Below are positions 25,635 to 38,439 of a stretch of DNA of 64,000 bases, piece by piece. Below the pieces are notes generated by a model. That model was not told where the DNA came from. It searched no databases and worked only from the letters and a program-made list of their open reading frames with translations. A program made the position numbers and the translations under genes. Within the stretch, counting starts at the first letter, position 1; every line of letters begins with the position of its first letter. This DNA comes from a bacterium (GTDB lineage: Bacteria > Chloroflexota > Dormibacteria > Dormibacterales > Dormibacteraceae): NCBI GenBank assembly GCA_004299235.1, contig SCQL01000027.1, positions 23,353-87,352 on the forward strand, read 5' to 3'.

Positions 25635-26410
25635 TCCGAGCCGATTTGGCCGGAACGCATCCCACCATCGACCTGGGATGCGGTGCTCTCTGCACGCTCA
25701 ACTACGACAGCCTGATATCCAGCGGCATCGCGCTGGCGGCGACTCTGGCCGTGGCCCTCTGGGTGCGGTCCAAGCTCAAGGATGGCGAGCCCGGCCGGGT
25801 GCAGGCGATCTTCGAGTGGGGTTACGACCAGCTGCGCGGGCTCATCAGGAGCAATGTCTCCGAAGGGGCGCTCTTCATCCTGCCGCTGGCGATGACGCTC
25901 TTCCTCTACATCCTCATCGCCAACTGGATCGAGCTCTTGCCCCTGGGGCTCGTCCCCATCCTGCATGGCGCGAACGCGGACCTCAACCAGACGCTGGCGA
26001 TGGCGCTCATCGTGATCGTGGTCGTGCAGTGGTACAGCATCCGCGTCCTCGGCCTGCGCGGTTATCTGGGGCGCTTCACCAAACCCTTCGAGCTGCCGCT
26101 GGCGGCTCGCATCGTCTTCATACCGCTTAACGTCCTCGAAGAGGCGGTGAAGCCGCTGACGCTGTCCCTGCGGCTTTTCGGCAACATCTTCGCGGGGGCG
26201 GTGATGATCGGCCTGATCGCTGGATTCGGTACCCTGGCCCTTCCAGCCGTGGGCACGATACCGGGGACGGTGGTCGGCTCGGTCTTGCTCGCCGTGTGGA
26301 AAGCGTTCGACGTCATCTTCATCGGTTTCATCCAGGCGTTCATCTTCATGCTGCTAACGGTCATCTACTTCGGCGCGGCCCGCGAGGGTCTCGAACACGA
26401 ACACCATTAG
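25631..26410 (+). CDS. atpB: ATP synthase F0 subunit a
   Basis: A 259-residue membrane subunit forming the proton half-channels. The essential Arg lies in LTLSLRLFGNIFAGAVM (about residue 182), and NWIELLPLGLVPIL, IPLNVLEEAVKPL and the final FIGFIQAFIFMLLTVIYFG helix match the family. The ATG at 25631 overlaps the upstream stop. It is 10 nt from atpE. Confidence 0.96.
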   Translation: MIRADLAGTHPTIDLGCGALCTLNYDSLISSGIALAATLAVALWVRSKLKDGEPGRVQAIFEWGYDQLRGLIRSNVSEGALFILPLAMTLFLYILIANWIELLPLGLVPILHGANADLNQTLAMALIVIVVVQWYSIRVLGLRGYLGRFTKPFELPLAARIVFIPLNVLEEAVKPLTLSLRLFGNIFAGAVMIGLIAGFGTLALPAVGTIPGTVVGSVLLAVWKAFDVIFIGFIQAFIFMLLTVIYFGAAREGLEHEHH

Positions 26411-26419
26411 GAGGGTTTC

Positions 26420-26671
26420 ATGACAGATCACGGTCTCGTTCTCGCCGGCGCGCTGGTGGCTTTCGGCCTCGCCATCGGATTGGGCGCTATCGGCGCTGCG
26501 GTTGGCGACGGCCTCGCCGGCAATGCCTTCATCAGCGGCGTCGCACGGCAGCCTGAGGCCCAGGGCCGGATGATCCCCTGGCTCTTCACCATCGTCGGCC
26601 TGGTCGAGGCCATGTACTTCATCAACCTGGCCTTCGGCTTCGTGTTCCTGTCGAACGTCCCCGCCAAGTAA
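26420..26671 (+). CDS. atpE: ATP synthase F0 subunit c
   Basis: An 83-residue hairpin protein. Helix 1 is Gly/Ala-rich ([19 protein letters not shown]), the polar loop is ARQPE, and helix 2 carries the ion-binding Glu63 in [14 protein letters not shown]. The residue after Glu is Ala and no Na+-type Gln/Ser-Thr ligand set is evident, so proton coupling is inferred. A strong AGGAGG sits at the atpB stop, upstream of the ATG, fitting the high copy need of the c ring. Confidence 0.96.
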   Translation: MTDHGLVLAGALVAFGLAIGLGAIGAAVGDGLAGNAFISGVARQPEAQGRMIPWLFTIVGLVEAMYFINLAFGFVFLSNVPAK

Positions 26672-27193
26672 ATGCTGTTTCTCGCCGGCGTCGCGGGCGT
26701 CATCCAGATCGACGGGACGGTGATCGTCGAGCTGATCACCTTCCTCGTCATGCTCGCCGTGCTCGCCCGCTGGGTGTATCCGGAGATCGTGAGGCTGGCG
26801 GAGGCGCGCCAGCGCGTCATCGCCGAGCAGCTGAAGGAGGCCGAGCAGGCGCGCGCCGACGCGGCGGCATACCTCAATGAGGCCGAGGTCAAGCTCAACG
26901 ACGCCCGCAAGACGGCGCAAGGGCTGATCGACGCGGCCGGCAAGTCAGGCGATCAGCTCCGCCAGGAGCTGAGGCAGAAGGCTGAAGAGGAAGCCCGGCG
27001 GATCGCCGAAGCGGCGCGCAAGGAGATCGAAGCCGAGCGCGATCGGGCCGTGCTGTCGGTGCGGAACGAGGTCGCGGGGCTGGTCGTGTCGGCGACCGAG
27101 AAGGTCATCGGCGAAACCCTCGACGACGCGAAGCACCGCCGGCTCATCGAGCGGGCCATAGCGGAGGTTGCTGGTGGCGACGGCAGCAGCTAG
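26672..27193 (+). CDS. atpF: ATP synthase F0 subunit b
   Basis: A 173-residue protein: one membrane helix near the N-terminus (TVIVELITFLVMLAVLARWV) followed by a long charged amphipathic helix (QLKEAEQARADAAAYLNEAE) ending in VSATEKVIGETLDD, the peripheral-stalk dimer. The ATG directly follows the atpE stop. The end overlaps atpH by 20 nt. Confidence 0.94.
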   Translation: MLFLAGVAGVIQIDGTVIVELITFLVMLAVLARWVYPEIVRLAEARQRVIAEQLKEAEQARADAAAYLNEAEVKLNDARKTAQGLIDAAGKSGDQLRQELRQKAEEEARRIAEAARKEIEAERDRAVLSVRNEVAGLVVSATEKVIGETLDDAKHRRLIERAIAEVAGGDGSS

Positions 27194-27704
27194 GCGGTAT
27201 GCGAAGGCCGTCTTCGAGCTGGCTCAGCAGGAGGGCCAGGTAGCGGCGTGGAGCCGCCGGGTGTCGAAGGTCGGTGAGCTCCTGTCAGATCCCCAGGTGG
27301 CTGCCGTGCTCACCAACCCGACGATCGCCGCAGACCGGCGGATGGAGCTCGTATCCGTGGACGCGGCCCTGCTCGACGCTGAGGCCGTCAACCTCGCCAA
27401 GCTGCTCATCGAGTCGAATCGGGTCCAGGACGTCGGCGCGATCGCCAAAGAGTACGAGCGGCTCGCCGACGCGGCCGCCGGCCGCGTCCGCGCCACGGTT
27501 ACAACCGCCGTCGAGCTGGCGCCGGCGGACCGCGACCGCGTCGCGGGTGAGCTCTCGAAACGCCTCGGTAAGGAAGTCCGCCTGGAGGTCGTCACCGACC
27601 CGCAAATCCTGGGCGGCATGAAGCTCCAGTACGGCGATCGCCTCGTCGACGCCAGCGTCTCAACCCGATTACAGCAGCTGCGCCGCCGTCTGGCGGCCTC
27701 GTAG
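27174..27704 (+). CDS. atpH: ATP synthase F1 subunit delta
   Basis: A 176-residue protein linking the stalk to F1. It starts [20 protein letters not shown], the family N-terminus, and ends [20 protein letters not shown], the conserved OSCP signature. The GTG at 27174 is chosen because GCGGAGG precedes it by 6 nt; a TTG at 27168 is also open. It overlaps atpF. Confidence 0.95.
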   Translation: MATAAARRYAKAVFELAQQEGQVAAWSRRVSKVGELLSDPQVAAVLTNPTIAADRRMELVSVDAALLDAEAVNLAKLLIESNRVQDVGAIAKEYERLADAAAGRVRATVTTAVELAPADRDRVAGELSKRLGKEVRLEVVTDPQILGGMKLQYGDRLVDASVSTRLQQLRRRLAAS

Positions 27705-27715
27705 GAGTAAGCCAA

Positions 27716-31725
<4,010 letters not shown>

Positions 31726-31727
31726 AC

Positions 31728-32132
31728 ATGCGGGTACCGCTGCGGGTCGTGAGCGTGGAGCGCAGCCTCTTCGAGGGGGATGTCGACTTCATCGTCGCCA
31801 ACGGCGCCGACGGCGAGCTCGGCGTCCTGCCGCGCCATGCTCCGCTCATGACCATCCTCAAGCCCGGAGCGCTCAAGATCACCCAGGGCTCGGAAGAGCA
31901 ACTGCTCTTCGTCGGCGGCGGGTTTCTTGAAGTGCTGCCGGATCGCGTGACCGTGCTCGCCGACGTTGCCGAGCACGCCGATGAGATCTCGGTCGAGCGC
32001 GCGGAAGAGGCGCGCAAGCGTGCGCAGGAACGACTGGCTGGAACGCTCACCACGGCCGAAGAGGTCGAGTTCCAGCAGGCGCTGGCGATGGCGGAAGCGC
32101 GCCTTCGCCTCGCGCGCATGCGCCGACCCTGA
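31728..32132 (+). CDS. atpC: ATP synthase F1 subunit epsilon
   Basis: A 134-residue subunit with the N-terminal beta barrel (PLRVVSVERSLFEGDVDFI, ANGADGELGVLPRHAPLMT) and a C-terminal helical hairpin (ERAEEARKRAQERL) ending near LRLARMRRP. It closes the operon and may inhibit ATP hydrolysis by its helical arm. ATG 2 nt after atpD stop. Confidence 0.95.
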   Translation: MRVPLRVVSVERSLFEGDVDFIVANGADGELGVLPRHAPLMTILKPGALKITQGSEEQLLFVGGGFLEVLPDRVTVLADVAEHADEISVERAEEARKRAQERLAGTLTTAEEVEFQQALAMAEARLRLARMRRP

Positions 32133-32158
32133 TCCAAGCCGGTTACGTTTAGGTCTTG

Positions 32159-33478
32159 ATGAAGACCCGCACGCCTCGTCGCGAGCACGCGCTGCAGATC
32201 ACCGGCGGGAGGCAGATTGCAGGCTCGATCTGCATCAGCGGATCCAAGAACGCCGCCCTGCCCGAGATGGCCGCCGCGCTGCTCACCACCGAGCCGCTCA
32301 CCCTCCACAACGTGCCCAAGGTGACGGACACCCAGCTGATGGCGGAGATCCTGACCGTCCTCGGCGGTAGCAGCGAGGGCATGGGCTCGGTCGTGCTCCG
32401 CATGGCGGGCGCGCGGGCCAGTGACGTCCCCGACGGCCTCGGCCGGCGGATGCGCGCGACGATCGTGCTGCTCGGCGCGCTCCTCGGACGCTTCGGGCAC
32501 GCCCGCGTTCCTCGACCGGGCGGCGACGACATCGGTGCGAGGCGCTTCGAGCAGCACCTGCGCGGGCTGCAGCAGATGGGCGCGCACATCACCGAAACGC
32601 AGACGGAGATCGTCGCCGAGGTGGATCGCCTGCGCGGCGGGCGGATCGTCTTCGACCTGCCGACCGTGACCGGCACGGAGAACATCCTGCTCGCGGCGGT
32701 GCTGGCGCAGGGGCGGACCGAGATCTTCAACGCCGCGCGCGAGCCCCATGTCCAGGACCTGTGCCGCCTGCTGGGAAAGATGGGGGCGCGGATCGAAGGC
32801 ATCGGCACCGAGCGCCTGGTCGTCGACGGCGTTCGCGAGCTCGGTGGCGCAGAGCACACGGTCATCGCCGACTACCTGGAGGCGGGCACCTATGCCATTG
32901 CGGTGGCGGCGGCCGGCGGCGAGCTGCGCATCGACTGCAGCCGGCCGGAGGACCTCAAGATCGTGCTGCTCAAGCTCGAACTGGCCGGCGCCCGCGTCGA
33001 GGTGGGGGATGGCTGGTTTCGAGTGGGACGCCGGCCGCGGACGCGGATCAAGCCCATCGACATGTCGACGTGGACGTTTCCAGGATTCCCCACCGATCTG
33101 CAGGCGCAATACATGGCGCTGATGACACAGGCGGACGGCGAGACGGTAATCTCCGAGTACGTCCACGAGAACCGCTTCCAGCACGTGACGCAGCTCGCCA
33201 AGATGGGGGCGGGGATCGCGGTCGAGGGGAGGATCCACGCCATGGTGCACGGCCCGTGCCGCCTTCGAGGCACCGAGGTCGCCATCCCCGACATCCGATC
33301 CGGCGCCGCCCTGGTCGTCGCCGCGCTCTGCGCCGAAGGCGAGAGCGTGCTCCGAAACGCCTGGCACGTCGAGCGCGGCTACGAGGACATGGCGGGCAAG
33401 CTCGCATCGGTCGGCGCCCAGGTCAAGACGATCACCGTCGACCCGGACCCAGCCGGCTCAGATCACTCCTACGAATGA
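32159..33478 (+). CDS. murA: UDP-N-acetylglucosamine 1-carboxyvinyltransferase, Asp-type
   Basis: A 439-residue enzyme for the first committed step of peptidoglycan synthesis. Lys30 in SGSKNAALPEM is the substrate lysine. The active-site loop is RPGGDDIGARR: Asp123 stands where Cys115 of E. coli (PGGC) is alkylated by fosfomycin. The Asp form is known from mycobacteria and other lineages and confers intrinsic fosfomycin insensitivity. The later PGFPTDLQAQYMALM and ENRFQH segments are typical. The ATG at 32159 is used; TTG at 32156 lies 6 nt after TACGTT and is an alternative. It follows the atp operon by 26 nt. Confidence 0.95.
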   Translation: MKTRTPRREHALQITGGRQIAGSICISGSKNAALPEMAAALLTTEPLTLHNVPKVTDTQLMAEILTVLGGSSEGMGSVVLRMAGARASDVPDGLGRRMRATIVLLGALLGRFGHARVPRPGGDDIGARRFEQHLRGLQQMGAHITETQTEIVAEVDRLRGGRIVFDLPTVTGTENILLAAVLAQGRTEIFNAAREPHVQDLCRLLGKMGARIEGIGTERLVVDGVRELGGAEHTVIADYLEAGTYAIAVAAAGGELRIDCSRPEDLKIVLLKLELAGARVEVGDGWFRVGRRPRTRIKPIDMSTWTFPGFPTDLQAQYMALMTQADGETVISEYVHENRFQHVTQLAKMGAGIAVEGRIHAMVHGPCRLRGTEVAIPDIRSGAALVVAALCAEGESVLRNAWHVERGYEDMAGKLASVGAQVKTITVDPDPAGSDHSYE

Positions 33479-33484
33479 TGATCG

Positions 33485-34492
33485 GTGCTCTCTAAGAAGA
33501 TCGGGATCGACCTCGGCACCTCGACGGTGCTGATCTATGTCAAAGGTGAGGGGATCGTGATCAACGAGCCCTCGCTGGTGGCCGTGAATCGCGATGGCTC
33601 CCGCATCCTCGCCGTCGGCAGGGAGGCCTTCGAGATGGTGGGGCGCACTCCGGACACGATCCAGGTGGTGCGGCCGATGCGTGAAGGCGTCATCGCCGAC
33701 TTCGTGGTGACCGAAGGCATGCTGCACCACTTCATCGGCAAGGTCCAGGGCCGCCAGCGGATCTTCAAGCCCGAGATCATGATCTGCGTCCCGTCCGGGG
33801 TGACGTCGGTGGAGCGTCGGGCCGTCACCGAAGCCGCCATCTCGGCCGGCGCCCGCCAGGCCTGGCTCATCGACGAGCCGCTCGCGGCCGCCATCGGCGC
33901 CGGCCTGCCGATCGCGGAGCCAAGGGGCAACGCGATCTGCGACGTCGGCGGCGGCACCACCGAGATCGCCGTAATCTCCCTGTCCGGCATGGTCGTCGCC
34001 CATTCGATCCGCGTCGGCGGGAACCGCATCGACGACGCGATCACCGGCTACCTGAAGCGGAAGCACAACCTGTTGATCGGTGAGCGGACCGCCGAGGAGG
34101 TCAAGATCGCGGTCGGCTCCGCGGTGCTGATGAAGGACCCGCTCGTCACCGAAGTGCGGGGCCGTGATCTGGTCTCAGGTCTGCCCAAGAACCTCGACAT
34201 CTCGTCCAACGAGGTGACGGAGGCGATCCAGGAGCCACTGCGGCTCATCGTCGGAGCGGTCCGCAGCGTGCTCGAGGAGACGCCGCCGGAGCTGGCGGCC
34301 GACATCTTCGACCGCGGCATCGTCCTGTCCGGTGGAGGCGCCCAGCTGCGAGGATTGGACCGCTACCTGGCCATGCACACCGGCATTCCCGCTGTCGTCG
34401 CGGACGAGCCTCAGACATCGGTCGTGCGCGGCACCGGCCTGGCGCTCGAGCACTTCGAGGTCTTGAAGCGGAACCAGTCCTACCTGCGTTGA
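33485..34492 (+). CDS. mreB: Rod shape-determining protein MreB
   Basis: A 335-residue actin-like ATPase forming membrane-associated filaments that guide wall synthesis. Signatures are KKIGIDLGTSTVLIYVKGEG (phosphate 1), DEPLAAAIGAGLP, ICDVGGGTTEIAVISL (phosphate 2) and GIVLSGGGAQLRGLDRYL (adenosine). It indicates a rod-shaped or elongating cell. The usual mreC/mreD/rodA genes are not adjacent; instead glycan genes follow. GTG start; the stop overlaps the next gene by 4 nt. Confidence 0.95.
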   Translation: MLSKKIGIDLGTSTVLIYVKGEGIVINEPSLVAVNRDGSRILAVGREAFEMVGRTPDTIQVVRPMREGVIADFVVTEGMLHHFIGKVQGRQRIFKPEIMICVPSGVTSVERRAVTEAAISAGARQAWLIDEPLAAAIGAGLPIAEPRGNAICDVGGGTTEIAVISLSGMVVAHSIRVGGNRIDDAITGYLKRKHNLLIGERTAEEVKIAVGSAVLMKDPLVTEVRGRDLVSGLPKNLDISSNEVTEAIQEPLRLIVGAVRSVLEETPPELAADIFDRGIVLSGGGAQLRGLDRYLAMHTGIPAVVADEPQTSVVRGTGLALEHFEVLKRNQSYLR

Positions 34493-35607
34493 CCGGCCTG
34501 CACGTGGTGGTCGACGGGATGGGTCTCGATCGACCCCGGGCCGGGGTCGGCGTGTACACGAGCCAGATACTTCACGCCATGGCGGTCGACAGGCCCGATT
34601 GCCGCCTGACCGTTTTCGGACCGCCAGGGGCGTCCGTCCACGTACCGCATGCCCGCTACCGGCCGCTGCCGCGAATGCGGTTCATCGGCCGCCACCTGCA
34701 GTGGCCCGCGCGGATCCGGCAGTTGCAACCCGACGCCTACTTCGGCCCCGCCGGCGCCTTGCCGCTGGGGAACGTGGGCTGTCCCTCGGTCATCACCGTG
34801 CACGACCTCGCCATCTACCACAACCCCGCCTGGTTCCCAGGCCGCCAGCCGCTCAGCACGCGGTTCGTCGTCCCGCGCTCGGTGCTGCGGGCCGGCGTCG
34901 TGATCGCGGTCTCGGAGAACACGGCGCGGGATGTCGTCGAGATCTTCGGCGTGCCGCGCTCGCGAATCGAAGTCGTGCCTCACGGCGTGGCCGCGACGTT
35001 CGCGCCGATGAGCGCCGAGGACCTGGCGGCCGCCCGAGCGCGCCTCAAGCTGCCCGAGCGCTTCATCCTCTTCGTCGGCACCATCGAGCCGCGCAAGAAC
35101 CTCGCCACCCTGCTCGAGGCGTGGGCGATGATGCGCGACCGGCCCGACCTGGTCATCGTCGGCGGGTGGGGTTGGCGGTACGAACCGATCCGCGAACGGA
35201 TGGGACGACTGGGCCCCCGGCTGCATCACCTCGACGGGCTCGACCCGGCCGAGCTGCCGGCCGTCTACAACCTGGCGCGGGTGCTGGCGCACCCGGCCTG
35301 GTACGAGGGTTTCGGCCTGCCGCCGTTGGAGGCGATGGCGTGCGGCACGCCCGTGGTGGTGTCGGATCGATCGAGCCTGCCGGAGGTGGTCGCGGATGCG
35401 GGGCTGACAGTCGCCGCGGACGATCCGGACGCATGGCGAAAGGCGCTGGAGAAGGTGGTCGGAGACACCGAGGTGGCGTCCGACCTGCGGCGACGGGGGA
35501 TCCTGCGCGCCGCACAGTTCAGCTGGCCGCGCGCAGCAGACCTCACCTGGCGCGCCATCGACACGGCTGTCCAGCGCCGGACGCCCGCCGGGCGCACGTC
35601 CGGCTAG
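34489..35607 (+). CDS. GT4-family glycosyltransferase
   Basis: A 372-residue GT-B enzyme. N-terminal acceptor domain: VVVDGMGLDRPRAGVGVYTS, then VITVHDLAIYHNPAWFP. Donor domain: ILFVGTIEPRKNLATLLEAW, and the EX7E-type PAWYEGFGLPPLEAMACGTPVV, typical of family 1/4 mannosyltransferase-like enzymes. Substrates unknown. TTG start overlapping the mreB stop (TTGA) suggests coupling of glycan synthesis and elongation genes. Confidence 0.88.
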   Translation: MTGLHVVVDGMGLDRPRAGVGVYTSQILHAMAVDRPDCRLTVFGPPGASVHVPHARYRPLPRMRFIGRHLQWPARIRQLQPDAYFGPAGALPLGNVGCPSVITVHDLAIYHNPAWFPGRQPLSTRFVVPRSVLRAGVVIAVSENTARDVVEIFGVPRSRIEVVPHGVAATFAPMSAEDLAAARARLKLPERFILFVGTIEPRKNLATLLEAWAMMRDRPDLVIVGGWGWRYEPIRERMGRLGPRLHHLDGLDPAELPAVYNLARVLAHPAWYEGFGLPPLEAMACGTPVVVSDRSSLPEVVADAGLTVAADDPDAWRKALEKVVGDTEVASDLRRRGILRAAQFSWPRAADLTWRAIDTAVQRRTPAGRTSG

Positions 35608-36716
35608 AGGACCTCCCTGATCACCTCGGCGACGCCGGCCGCGCAGCGCTCCCAGGTGTACGTGGCGGCGCGGGCGCGGGCGGCTCGGGCCAGCCTCGTG
35701 CGCAGCTTCTCGTCGCCGAGCGCGACCGCCAGCACTCCGGCCAGCTGCTCTGAATCCGCCGCGTCCTGGAAGTAGAGGGCGGCCTCGCCGCCGACCTCGG
35801 GCAGGGATGAGGTTTTGGCGGCCACCACCACCTTGCCGCGCGCCATCGCCTCCAGGACCGGCAGACCGAACCCCTCGTACAGGCTCGGTGCGAGCACGGC
35901 CTCGGCGCGCTTGTAGAGCAGCTCCAACGTGGGTTGGTCGACCTGGCCCAGCACCCGGCAGCGCGGTGACTCCCGCAACTTGGCCGCCATCACCGGGTCG
36001 CGTTCCGGCCCCGCGACGGCGAGGGTGAGGCCGTCCAGGCGTTCGACTGCCGCCAGGGCGGTCGCCTGGTTCTTGCGCGCTTCGATGCGGCCGACCTGCA
36101 GGACGAACCTGCCGTCCAGCCCAAGCTCGGCCAGGCGCGAGGCCGGCGCCACCTCCGACGAGCGCCTGCCGGCGCCGGGCGGCACGACGCGAATCCGCTC
36201 GGGGGCGACTCCATAGAGCGAGACGAGGTCCGCTTTGGTCGATTCGGAGACCGCGATCAGAAGCGGGCAGCGCAGCGCCGCCCAGCGCGTGCTCAGCCGG
36301 AGGTACAGGCGGTCGGCGGACGAGTAGGCCTCGGGATGGCGCTCGAAAGCCAGGTCGTGGACGACGGTCACCATCTTTCCGGGCCAGGCGAATGGGACGG
36401 CGTGGGCGGGGACGAACAGAAGGTCGGGGCGGTGGCGGGCGAGGGCGAACGGGAGGCGGACCTGCGACCACAGCCTGCGGAAGGGGAGCACCATGAGGTC
36501 GACGCCGAGGTCCGCGCGCGGGCGCGAGGCGTAGAACCGCCACTGCAGCTCGGGCGCCGCCGCGCCCAGGCGCGAGCAGACCTCTCGCGTGTACACCTCG
36601 GTCCCGGTGGCGACCGCGCGCGTCGCCGGATTGATATCGACCGCGACCGTCTTCTTAACCTGCAGTTGTGACCCCCATCGCCGGCACGACCTTAAGCTAT
36701 CGACAGTGCGGAGCAC
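35604..36716 (-). CDS. GT4-family glycosyltransferase
   Basis: A protein of up to 370 residues with the same architecture as its convergent neighbour: AVDINPATRAVATGTEVYTREV, MVTVVHDLAFERHPEAY, then VLQVGRIEARKNQATALAA and PSLYEGFGLPVLEAMARGKVVV. The start is uncertain: GTG at 36716 is the only usable in-frame start before the conserved VAVDINPA, giving about 20 extra residues that overlap the divergent gene start. Its stop codon overlaps that of the plus-strand GT4 gene. Confidence 0.82.
   Translation of the reverse strand: MLRTVDSLRSCRRWGSQLQVKKTVAVDINPATRAVATGTEVYTREVCSRLGAAAPELQWRFYASRPRADLGVDLMVLPFRRLWSQVRLPFALARHRPDLLFVPAHAVPFAWPGKMVTVVHDLAFERHPEAYSSADRLYLRLSTRWAALRCPLLIAVSESTKADLVSLYGVAPERIRVVPPGAGRRSSEVAPASRLAELGLDGRFVLQVGRIEARKNQATALAAVERLDGLTLAVAGPERDPVMAAKLRESPRCRVLGQVDQPTLELLYKRAEAVLAPSLYEGFGLPVLEAMARGKVVVAAKTSSLPEVGGEAALYFQDAADSEQLAGVLAVALGDEKLRTRLARAARARAATYTWERCAAGVAEVIREVL
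36693..36698 (+). promoter_or_regulatory. TAAGCT -10-like element of the deacetylase gene
   Basis: TAAGCT lies 7 nt before an in-frame GTG (36706), the same geometry as other start-proximal hexamers in the window; it was used to choose this start. Confidence 0.4.
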
Positions 36717-37701
36717 GATGGGGCAAGTCGCGGCGGGATTGCTCCTCCTGCTTGCGTGCGGCTACCTCCTCCAGGTGAACGACTCCGCGCGGCCGCCCTC
36801 CGACTCGCCGCCGGCGACGCCGGCGCCGGCATTGGTGGCCAGGGTTGCCGACGCCGGCGATCCCAGCTCGGGCCGCGACTACTTCGTTTCACGGTCGCAA
36901 TCGGAGGTCATCCCCTTGGGCCGGCAAAACGTCGACCTGCCCATCCTCATGTATCACTACATCCGCCAGCCGCCGGCGCCGAGAGGTGACTGGATGGGCT
37001 TCAAGCTGTCGGTGTCTCCGGCCGACTTCCACGCGCAGATGGATTGGCTTGGCGCCAACGGGTACCACCCCGTCGACTTCAACGACCTCCGCGCGTACTT
37101 TTCGGGCCGGCAGCCGCTGCCCAGCAAGCCGATCGTGATCACGTTCGACGACGGCTACGCGGACCTGTTCACCACCGCCTATCCAATCCTGCTGGCACAT
37201 CGATTCAAGGCCGTCGCATACATCGTCAGCGCGTTCGTCGGCCAGTCTCGTTATGTCAGCGCCGCCCAGGTCGTCCAGATGGATCGCGCCGGGATCGAGA
37301 TCGCATCGCACACGGTCGACCACGCCAACCTGGCGCGCTCGTCGCCGCCCTCGATCATGCGCGAACTCCTCGATTCGAAGAGGTGGCTCGAGCAGGAGTT
37401 GGGCCACCCGGTGCTCGACTTCGCGTACCCGTCTGGCAAGTTCAACGCGCAGGTCGTCGCCGACGTCCGGCTCGCCGGCTACGACACGGCCGTGACGACG
37501 CAGTCCTCGACCAGCCACAGCCTGGCCGACCGGTACACATGGGCGCGAGTGCGGGTCGGGGGCGGCGAGTCGCTGACGGAGTTCATTCAAAATCTGGGAC
37601 CGGTCATGAAGGCCGACCGAATCACTGTCGTGGACGTCAGGACGCCAGCTCTCGGTCCGCCCACCCTTGCGGCGCCGTTCCCCCTGATGCTGCCGCAGTA
37701 G
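36706..37701 (+). CDS. Membrane-anchored polysaccharide deacetylase (CE4)
   Basis: A 331-residue protein with an N-terminal membrane or signal helix (VAAGLLLLLACGYLLQV), a linker, and a NodB-homology domain. LPILMYHYIRQPP begins the domain, VITFDDGYADLFTTAYP carries the Asp pair, and IASHTVDHANL carries the two metal His. FAYPSGKFN is the later motif. It probably deacetylates cell-wall or exopolysaccharide GlcNAc outside the membrane. The GTG at 36706 is preferred by the TAAGCT element; ATG at 36718 is an alternative. Confidence 0.88.
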   Translation: MRSTMGQVAAGLLLLLACGYLLQVNDSARPPSDSPPATPAPALVARVADAGDPSSGRDYFVSRSQSEVIPLGRQNVDLPILMYHYIRQPPAPRGDWMGFKLSVSPADFHAQMDWLGANGYHPVDFNDLRAYFSGRQPLPSKPIVITFDDGYADLFTTAYPILLAHRFKAVAYIVSAFVGQSRYVSAAQVVQMDRAGIEIASHTVDHANLARSSPPSIMRELLDSKRWLEQELGHPVLDFAYPSGKFNAQVVADVRLAGYDTAVTTQSSTSHSLADRYTWARVRVGGGESLTEFIQNLGPVMKADRITVVDVRTPALGPPTLAAPFPLMLPQ

Positions 37702-38430
37702 TTGGCGCGGGAGACCAGGGTCCTGGGCGTCCGGGTGGACTGCCTCGACATGGGAGCTGCTCTCGGACGTATCGACTCGCTCGTGGAAGGCGGCGGGCGC
37801 CATCTCGTGGCGACGGTGAACCCCGAGTTCGTCATGCGTGCCCACGCCGATCGCGAGTTCGCTCGGGTGCTCGAGTCCGCTGACCTTTGCCTGGCCGATG
37901 GCATCGGCGTGGTCTGGGCCGCACGGCGGCAGGGCTGCGAGATGAGCGAACCCGTCACCGGAGTCGATCTGATCCCACCCCTCGCCGCCACCTGCGCCCG
38001 ACGCGGCTACCGGCTCTTCCTGCTCGGTGCGGCCCCCGGCGTCGCCGCTGAGCTCGCGACCCTGTTGAAGGCGCAGCACCCCGGCCTTGATGTCGCGGCC
38101 CACTCGGGCTCGCCCGATCCCGCATCGGACACCGAGACGTTGGCTTTGATCCACGCCCACCACGCGCAGGTGCTGCTCGTCGCCTACGGCGCACCCAAGC
38201 AGGAGCTCTGGATCGATCGCCTGCAGGAAAAGCTGGGCGTCGCCGTCGCGATCGGAGTCGGCGGCGCCTTCGATTACCTGACCGGACGCGTCCCGCGCGC
38301 GCCCGCGTGGATGCGAAGCGCGGGGTTGGAGTGGCTGCACCGGCTCGTCCACCAGCCGTGGCGGATCCGCCGAATGGCCGTCCTGCCGGCGTATGCGTTC
38401 AAGGTCGTTCGGAGCGGCCGGCCCATATGA
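37702..38430 (+). CDS. WecG/TagA/CpsF-family (GT26) glycosyltransferase
   Basis: A 242-residue cytosolic enzyme. Signatures are HLVATVNPEFVMRAHADREF, CLADGIGVVWAARR, VTGVDLIP, LVAYGAPKQELWID and GVGGAFDYLTGRVPRAPAWM. GT26 enzymes add ManNAc or ManNAcA to lipid-linked GlcNAc, the second step of teichoic acid linkage units or related glycans. It pairs logically with the WecA/TagO-like gene at 23955. The TTG start directly follows the deacetylase stop. Confidence 0.9.
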   Translation: MARETRVLGVRVDCLDMGAALGRIDSLVEGGGRHLVATVNPEFVMRAHADREFARVLESADLCLADGIGVVWAARRQGCEMSEPVTGVDLIPPLAATCARRGYRLFLLGAAPGVAAELATLLKAQHPGLDVAAHSGSPDPASDTETLALIHAHHAQVLLVAYGAPKQELWIDRLQEKLGVAVAIGVGGAFDYLTGRVPRAPAWMRSAGLEWLHRLVHQPWRIRRMAVLPAYAFKVVRSGRPI

Positions 38431-38439
38431 TGGCGAGCC

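Noticed and set aside
34480..36543. 687-codon minus-strand open frame across two glycosyltransferase genes
   Set aside because: It is Arg/Pro/Ala-rich low-complexity shadow; both strands already carry GT4 genes with clear motifs in other frames.
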